Positions 3,931-7,802 of a stretch of DNA of 7,802 nucleotides are shown here, in pieces (positions within the stretch are counted from its first letter, which is position 1; the number at the start of each line of letters is the position of its first letter). Source of the DNA: Syntrophomonas sp. UBA5288 (lineage in GTDB: Bacteria; Bacillota; Syntrophomonadia; Syntrophomonadales; Syntrophomonadaceae); the NCBI GenBank assembly GCA_002408445.1, contig DHSK01000194.1, positions 1 to 7,802 of the forward strand, in the 5' to 3' direction. The notes beneath the pieces were generated by a model that saw only the letters and a program-made list of their open reading frames with translations, was not told the origin of the DNA and made no database searches. The translations under genes were made by a program, and so were the position numbers.

Positions 3931-4623
3931 ATGGCTGGTAATCCAGCTTTGGGAAGACGGTTAGCACAGCTTAGAGGGAACAAAACACAAGAAGAAGTGG
4001 CTACTGTTATCGGAATTTCCAGGGCTCGGTATTCTCATTATGAGACAGGAAGAAGTGAACCTGATAATGAGGTTTTGCAGGCTCTTGCAAAATATTATGC
4101 AGTTACGGTTGACTTCCTTCTGGGCCTAAATCAAACTCCAAAACCAAAGGAGAGTACTGTATCTACGGATATAGTAAAAAAATCATTTTCAGATCTTAAG
4201 GATCTGGCTAAAGATGGATTTAAAATTATTAAAATGGTGGCAGTTCCAGTCTATAAACTGGATGTAAAAGGAGAAGAAATCTTAGCCGAATCCAACATCA
4301 TTGGCTGGCATTACGTCCCTGCGGATAAGATGGATTATAAGCAGATGGATTGTATATGCTTTAAAGTACCTGACGACAGTATGTCCGGCAGTGGCCTATA
4401 TATGGACTACATAGTCACTGTAAAGAAACAGACCACTGCAGAAGACGGCCAGGTGGCCATTGTTAAGACCAAGGATGGTTCTGCTCGTATTAGACGTGTT
4501 AGGTATTTCAATGATGAGGTTCTCCTAGACCCAGATAATCCAAGATACCAATCAGAACGTGTTAACATTAATGATCTTGATATTATCGGGGTAGTTACTG
4601 ACGCTTCGTTTGAGGTTAAATAA
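3931..4623 (+). CDS. CI-like phage repressor, XRE HTH plus S24-like domain, 230 aa
   Basis: Residues of about 7-65 are an XRE helix-turn-helix (TQEEVATVIGISRARYSHYE, then TGRSEPDNEVLQALAKYYAV). After a linker, residues of about 103-230 resemble the S24/LexA C-terminal domain: VPDDSM holds the serine motif (Ser150), DGQVAIVK is the next strand, and EVLLDPDNPRY matches the late strand of CI and LexA. The catalytic lysine expected before that strand is replaced: the segment reads ARIRRVR with Arg188 and Arg189. No clear Ala-Gly cleavage site is seen near residues 103-125. It may therefore act as a dimeric repressor without standard self-cleavage. I choose ATG 3931 because GGAG lies about 8 bases before it; ATG 3925 and GTG 3922 are possible but sit too close to that site. 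It is divergent from the Cro-like gene and self-regulated through O4. Confidence 0.85.
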   Translation: MAGNPALGRRLAQLRGNKTQEEVATVIGISRARYSHYETGRSEPDNEVLQALAKYYAVTVDFLLGLNQTPKPKESTVSTDIVKKSFSDLKDLAKDGFKIIKMVAVPVYKLDVKGEEILAESNIIGWHYVPADKMDYKQMDCICFKVPDDSMSGSGLYMDYIVTVKKQTTAEDGQVAIVKTKDGSARIRRVRYFNDEVLLDPDNPRYQSERVNINDLDIIGVVTDASFEVK

Positions 4624-4739
4624 GGAAAGGAGGGAAGGCAGGGGAGTTGGGGCCCCAATGTTTGTTAGTACGGCAAAGGAAAACTTCTCAACGTCGCGAA
4701 AGCGGCGCTGAGTAAAATAATAAAATAAAATATAATCCT
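4624..4739. other. Non-coding gap after the repressor
   Basis: A purine-rich GGAAAGGAGGGAAGG stretch follows the repressor stop, but no credible gene starts behind it; the best frame, ATG 4658-4660, gives only 17 codons. A 12-bp palindrome, TTGGGGCCCCAA, lies at 4647-4658. The remainder is the hairpin at 4687-4712 and an AT-rich run. Confidence 0.5.
4687..4712 (+). other. GAAA-tetraloop hairpin after the repressor gene
   Basis: An 11-position stem has one A-C mismatch and one G-T pair and is capped by GAAA, a stable GNRA loop. On the plus strand it is followed by TAAAATAATAAAA rather than a T-run. It may be a weak terminator or an mRNA 3' stabiliser for the repressor transcript. Confidence 0.5.
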
Positions 4740-4937
4740 ATAATAAGCAATCTAAAAGAAGGACAAATTGAGCTTAAACAATCACAAATTAGCATGTAAA
4801 ATGAATAACCGAAAAGATTCGTGGATTATATGACTTCCGTGCGATTCAGGCACGAACGGCTTATCTCTGCGTTGGATCGAATTGAAGCAAAAATAGATGT
4901 ATTGCAGCTTGAAACTGCTCATTTGCGAAGAGTGAAA
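4740..4937 (+). pseudogene. Decayed coiled-coil small-protein gene
   Basis: Three stretches in shifting frames read like one ancestral helical protein. The first is SNLKEGQIELKQSQISM (frame of 4746), ended by TAA at 4797. The second is ITEKIRGLYDFRAIQ in another frame from about 4805. The third is ERLISALDRIEAKIDVLQLE with TAHLRRVK, back in the first frame from 4854. From memory, this order matches small coiled-coil proteins often found beside phage-type repressors, whose copies end near RRVK. At least one stop and two frame changes break it, so no full product can be made. A frame from GTG 4821 to 5093 exists, but its end runs through a perfect palindrome and looks accidental. The RRVK end coincides with the start of the 29-bp inverted repeat. 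Confidence 0.55.
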
Positions 4938-4999
4938 TATACATATATAGTACAAAGACTGCTGCTGAGTAGCAGTCTTTGTACTATATATGTATATTT
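4935..4999. repeat. 29-bp perfect inverted repeat with 7-bp loop
   Basis: Arms 4935-4963 and 4971-4999 are exact reverse complements around the loop GCTGAGT. The inner part, AAAGACTGCT/AGCAGTCTTT, resembles a terminator stem, while the outer part is AT-rich (TACATATATA). Two further pairs could extend it into the loop. As RNA it would form an unusually long duplex on either strand. It begins at the end of the decayed coiled-coil gene and could be that gene's old terminator or a small palindromic element. Confidence 0.85.
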
Positions 5000-5020
5000 A
5001 CAGTTTATGGATGAGGGGTT

Positions 5021-5049
5021 TTGGCAAAACCTGTTATATGCTGTTTTAT
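5021..5049 (+). promoter_or_regulatory. Candidate promoter of the exonuclease gene
   Basis: TTGGCA at 5021-5026 (5 of 6) and TTTTAT at 5044-5049 (4 of 6) are 17 bp apart and end about 25 bases before the exonuclease start. The fit is moderate and untested. Confidence 0.4.
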
Positions 5050-5074
5050 TTAGGATTGAGATGGGGGGGTTACT

Positions 5075-5992
5075 ATGTTTCTTGATTTTCTAAAAAAAGT
5101 CCTTATTAATAACGGTTCAGAGGAACAAGCAGAAATAAAATTAAAAAAATCAACTATTTTAAAGTCATTTATTCACGAACCAGTCTATAGCGATCTCGCT
5201 GTCATTGATTTTGAAACCACCGGACTATCCCCTTATAAAGATAGAATTATCGAAATAGCAGCTGTAAAAATGTTGAACGGAGAAGTACATGATACTTTTA
5301 TCACCCTAGTAAACCCCAAAATATCAATACCTAAGTCTATTATCAAAATGACAGGGATAACAAATGATATGGTGAAAAGTGCCCCTACTATTGATTATAT
5401 AATGCCCGAATTAATTACCTTTATTGCTGGTTTACCTGTTGCAGCACATAACGCCCCCTTCGATATCGGTTTTCTTGAGGCTAATTGCAACGATTCTATA
5501 AACCTCACTATTATTGACACACTCCTTTTAAGTAGAAAATATTTTCCGCATTTTGAAAATCATAAGCTTGATACTATTCGAAGGGAAATGCATATATCCT
5601 CCGATGATGCCCACCGGGCATTAAGTGATTGTCTGGCAACGGCACAAGTATATTTAAACTGCCGACAGCAGTACATTGTTTCCAATCGTCTGTCATCGGC
5701 TAAAGCAGCTGAAAAGGAAGGCAATATTACAGAGGCTATAAGATTATACGAATTGATGATAGAAAACAATTTTGATGGCAATCATCCCTATGATCGTCTG
5801 GCAATTTTATATCGTAAGGCTAAAGATTATGATAACGAAATTAGAGTACTATTAAAAGCTATTCAGGTTTTTGAAAATGTCGTATCACAAGAAAGATCAG
5901 ATCGAGTTAATAAATTGACCAAATTTCATGAGCGTTTAGAAAAGGCCGAACAGCTTAGAAGCAAACATATAAATGCTACATCTGGGTTTTAA
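5075..5992 (+). CDS. DnaQ-family 3'-5' exonuclease with TPR-like C-terminus, 305 aa
   Basis: Residues of about 38-195 form a DEDDh exonuclease domain. Exo I is DFETTG with Asp45 and Glu47, Exo II is AAHNAPFDIGFL with Asp130, and Exo III is HRALSDCLAT with His180 and Asp185, so all five catalytic residues are present. The closest relatives by sequence style are the DNA polymerase III epsilon/PolC proofreading domains. The N-terminal 37 residues are a hydrophobic-to-basic lead. Residues of about 205-300 are helical with AEKEGNITEAIRLYELMIEN and YDRLAILYRKAKDYDNEI, a TPR-like pair, suggesting protein binding. The start follows a G-rich GATGGGGGGG site. It lies alone between the lysogeny switch and the integration genes, not in a replication operon. 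It could be a stand-alone nuclease acting on DNA or RNA ends, for DNA repair or defence; the choice is open. Confidence 0.85.
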   Translation: MFLDFLKKVLINNGSEEQAEIKLKKSTILKSFIHEPVYSDLAVIDFETTGLSPYKDRIIEIAAVKMLNGEVHDTFITLVNPKISIPKSIIKMTGITNDMVKSAPTIDYIMPELITFIAGLPVAAHNAPFDIGFLEANCNDSINLTIIDTLLLSRKYFPHFENHKLDTIRREMHISSDDAHRALSDCLATAQVYLNCRQQYIVSNRLSSAKAAEKEGNITEAIRLYELMIENNFDGNHPYDRLAILYRKAKDYDNEIRVLLKAIQVFENVVSQERSDRVNKLTKFHERLEKAEQLRSKHINATSGF

Positions 5993-6026
5993 GGCAATAC
6001 AGGGTTTTTTATTTAAAAATCCAGCA

Positions 6027-6054
6027 CCCTCTGGAGCTCATAGGCTTCAGAGGG
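6027..6054. other. 11-bp hairpin after the exonuclease gene
   Basis: The stem 6027-6037 pairs with 6044-6054, with one G-T pair and the loop TCATAG; flanking CCAG and CTGG could extend it. No T-run follows on the plus strand. On the minus strand ATTTTT follows after about seven bases. It may mark the end of the exonuclease transcript or serve as a weak minus-strand terminator. Confidence 0.55.
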
Positions 6055-6072
6055 ATAGTGAACTGGCGAAAG

Positions 6073-6100
6073 TTGATTATCATCTGGTCCTTGTTAAAAT
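6073..6100 (+). promoter_or_regulatory. Candidate promoter of the small protein and recombinase genes
   Basis: TTGATT at 6073-6078 and TAAAAT at 6095-6100 are separated by 16 bp. The predicted start near 6107 gives a leader that begins just before the 6122-6163 hairpin. Confidence 0.5.
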
Positions 6101-6121
6101 GTGGCATCATAGGACAATCTG

Positions 6122-6163
6122 AAATTCTCATATGCTTACCTGAGGTGGTAAGTATGAGAATTT
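6122..6163 (+). promoter_or_regulatory. 17-bp hairpin covering the start codon of the 63-aa gene
   Basis: Arms 6122-6140 and 6147-6163 pair over 17 bp with only a 2-base TG bulge at 6133-6134. The loop TGAGGT exposes part of the ribosome binding site. The ATG at 6154-6156 lies within the right arm, so the folded leader should hide the start codon and limit translation of the small gene and possibly the coupled recombinase. As DNA it could also be a dyad operator. Confidence 0.7.
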
Positions 6164-6345
6164 ATTATCATTTCGTAGGAACAGATAATGAGTGTTTTTT
6201 TGAAGCTATCCGATATATACTAGCCCTAGAGAGGGGTGCAGACACATGCGAGCAATCGTTTATTCCAGAGTATCTACTGAAGACCAAGCCAAGCACGGCT
6301 ATTCCCTTGCCTCCCAGGTCGAAGCCGGAAGAGCTAAAGCCGTAG
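6154..6345 (+). CDS. Small protein, 63 aa, overlapping the recombinase start
   Basis: ATG 6154-6156 follows a GAGGTGG site, and the frame ends at TAG 6343-6345. Residues 1-25 (MRIYYHFVGTDNEC, then FFEAIRYILAL) align without gaps to residues 13-37 of the early 59-aa protein. The last 33 residues or so are encoded in a different frame of the recombinase gene, a 100-base overlap, and end in a Pro- and Lys-rich tail (STAIPLPPRSKPEELKP). That tail has no match in the 59-aa paralogue and may be constrained mainly by the recombinase frame. The start codon lies within a strong hairpin. Function is unknown. Its position suggests it controls or couples recombinase translation, or acts with the enzyme. 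Homology to the second gene makes it more than a chance reading frame. Confidence 0.6.
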   Translation: MRIYYHFVGTDNECFFEAIRYILALERGADTCEQSFIPEYLLKTKPSTAIPLPPRSKPEELKP

Positions 6346-7802
6346 AATTAGGAGCCAATGAAATATATGAATTTTCTGATGAAGGAATCTCCGGTGAAAT
6401 ATTGAACCGTCCCGGACTGGATAGCGCCTTTGATATGCTAAGTGAAATTAAGATCGATTATTTTATATGCCTTGATCCGGATCGTTTTGCACGGAAACTA
6501 GCTCTCCAACTGATAGCAACTGATACAGTAGAAAACTCTGGTGCACATCTGATATTCGTAAATGTGGAGTTTCAAAATACCCCCGAGGGCAGGCTTTTTT
6601 ACGCAATGCGCGGGGCTTATTCCGAATATGAAAAGGAAAAGATCAAGGAAAGAAGCAGACGTGGGAAGCTGCAAAAAGCGAAGGAAGGCAAAATGACCCA
6701 TAACCCCAGAGTATATGGTTATGATTACGTGGATTCCTATCTGGTGATTAATGAAGAACAGGCACGTATACTTAAACTAATGTTTAATTGGGTCGCTGAT
6801 GAAATGGCCAGCTATAATGCTGTGGCCACCCGCCTGAATGAAATGGGTATACCCTCCCCCCGTAATTCTCAATGGACCAAGGCAACTGCCAAACGCATCC
6901 TACAAAACCAGGATTACCTAGGTACCATATATTTAAATAAACATAACTCTGAAGGGGTAAAAAATAACCGTTTTAAAAAAGACAGCGACAAGGTACGCCG
7001 CAGCCTCCGGCCTGAGAGTGAATGGATACCGATAAATATCCCCCCCATCATCGAGGACACTTTATTTTGGCGGGTACAGGATATACTGAAAGATGCCAGA
7101 CGCAGGAAACCAGGAATAGCTATAGGACAATATCTCTTAAGCGGATTAATTGAATGTGGTGAATGTAACAGTACATACAATGGAACACGCACTCTGAGTA
7201 AAACAAAAAAATATTATCTTAGATACTACCGTTGTTCTGGCCGCATAAATGGTATATGTCATAACGAGATTGTTAAGGCTGATGAAATTGAATCCTCGGT
7301 ATGGGGGAAAGTCAAACTTTGGCTAATGGAGCCAGAGCTATTAGTGGCAGAGGCTAACAACCAGAGCAGCCGCGCCAAGAACTTTGAGTTGGAACTCACC
7401 GAGCTTAATAATGCTTTAACTGCTGCAGAAAATGAAAAGGATAGACTTGTTACGATGTACCAGAAGGGCTACATAGATGAATCTGAGATGGATAAACGCA
7501 TGAAAGGCATACAAGCCCGTATACGCACGATGCATGACAGGCTCAAAACAATTAACCGTCAGCGGTCAAATGAAACCCTATCTATGGAAAACTTTGATTA
7601 CATAAAGGAACTGTCCCAAAAAGTAGGCGGTAAAATTGATGACCTGGACTTTTATGATAAACAACGTTTAGTAAAAATGATAATAGATAAGATTGTGGTT
7701 AAGAATGGTGATGCCCATGCATACGTGAAATCCCTCAATGCACCGGGGCCAGAGCCGCTAGAGGATAGTTACGACACCGCATATAGTGGATCCTCGCTAT
7801 CC
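6246..7802 (+). CDS. Large serine recombinase (integrase), C-terminus cut by window edge
   Basis: The frame starts at ATG 6246 behind AGAGGGG and is open for 519 codons to the window end. Residues 1-140 form the resolvase catalytic domain: YSRVSTEDQ holds the catalytic Ser10 with Arg8, DPDRFARKLALQL carries the conserved arginines, and EGRLFYAMRGAYSEYEKEKI starts the long connecting helix. A recombinase domain follows (NPRVYGYDYV to about 300). Then comes a zinc ribbon with Cys304, Cys307, Cys330 and Cys338, and a coiled coil at about 375-440. These enzymes integrate and excise elements at short attP/attB sites by a double-strand break and a Ser-DNA link, usually needing a directionality factor for excision. 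Length and domain order are near complete, so few residues are missing. The element boundary probably lies a little beyond the window end. Confidence 0.93.
   Translation, partial: MRAIVYSRVSTEDQAKHGYSLASQVEAGRAKAVELGANEIYEFSDEGISGEILNRPGLDSAFDMLSEIKIDYFICLDPDRFARKLALQLIATDTVENSGAHLIFVNVEFQNTPEGRLFYAMRGAYSEYEKEKIKERSRRGKLQKAKEGKMTHNPRVYGYDYVDSYLVINEEQARILKLMFNWVADEMASYNAVATRLNEMGIPSPRNSQWTKATAKRILQNQDYLGTIYLNKHNSEGVKNNRFKKDSDKVRRSLRPESEWIPINIPPIIEDTLFWRVQDILKDARRRKPGIAIGQYLLSGLIECGECNSTYNGTRTLSKTKKYYLRYYRCSGRINGICHNEIVKADEIESSVWGKVKLWLMEPELLVAEANNQSSRAKNFELELTELNNALTAAENEKDRLVTMYQKGYIDESEMDKRMKGIQARIRTMHDRLKTINRQRSNETLSMENFDYIKELSQKVGGKIDDLDFYDKQRLVKMIIDKIVVKNGDAHAYVKSLNAPGPEPLEDSYDTAYSGSSLS

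Noticed and set aside
4821..5093. Plus-strand frame of 90 codons ending inside the exonuclease gene
   Set aside because: Only its first part is protein-like (the decayed coiled-coil gene). The rest translates a perfect palindrome, and the frame lacks a ribosome binding site.
6122..6163. The dyad as an intact phage attachment site
   Set aside because: Serine integrase attP sites are dyads near the integrase, but this one lies between the repressor side and the integrase and overlaps a start codon. Integration there would split the module, so leader control fits better. It is not excluded for a non-integrated form.
1..7802. CRISPR array, tRNA or rRNA genes
   Set aside because: I saw no regularly spaced direct repeats and no tRNA or rRNA signature on either strand.

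Overview
The window looks like the lysogeny and early-gene end of a temperate phage, or a phage-like integrative element, from a Gram-positive anaerobe. Bacillota (Clostridia or Negativicutes type) is my best guess. It rests on strong AGGAGG-type ribosome binding sites, mixed GC-rich and AT-rich segments, an XRE/S24-like repressor, a large serine recombinase and an AcrIIA9/PcfK-like gene. Nothing in the sequence fixes the genus, and no host housekeeping gene is visible.

Layout. Positions 1-3777 form one leftward (minus-strand) early operon. In transcription order it encodes a Cro-like XRE protein (82 aa), a possible 24-aa microprotein, a 59-aa small protein, a putative HTH regulator (173 aa), a double zinc-knuckle-like protein (109 aa), two small unknown proteins (89 and 82 aa), an AT-rich orphan (101 aa), two different ASCH-domain proteins (116 and 169 aa) and an AcrIIA9/PcfK-like protein cut by the window start. 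Most genes overlap or nearly touch and have their own ribosome binding sites. Positions 3778-3930 are a divergent switch. A leftward promoter (TTGACG-17-TATAAT) and a rightward promoter (TTGCAA-17-GATAAT) each carry a GATAC-N5-GTATC operator that exactly fills the 17-bp spacer. Two more operators lie in the same gap, and a fifth lies inside the 3' end of the Cro-like gene.

Rightward (plus strand) come the CI-like repressor, a 450-bp stretch with a strong hairpin, a decayed coiled-coil gene and a 29-bp perfect inverted repeat, then a DnaQ-family exonuclease with a TPR-like tail. After that come a predicted promoter, a 42-nt hairpin that overlaps a start codon, a 63-aa small protein, and a large serine recombinase whose 5' end overlaps that small gene by 100 nt and which runs off the window end.

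How it fits together. The repressor probably holds both divergent promoters through the operator array. The leftward operon would be the induced programme and would include a candidate anti-CRISPR. The recombinase would integrate or excise the element. The least expected signal is that the 59-aa protein of the early operon and the 63-aa protein overlapping the recombinase share a 25-residue N-terminal block. This suggests a small-protein family linking the early programme to recombinase expression or control. The repressor also keeps the S24 serine motif but has arginine where the catalytic lysine is expected, so classical self-cleavage may not be how this switch is released.
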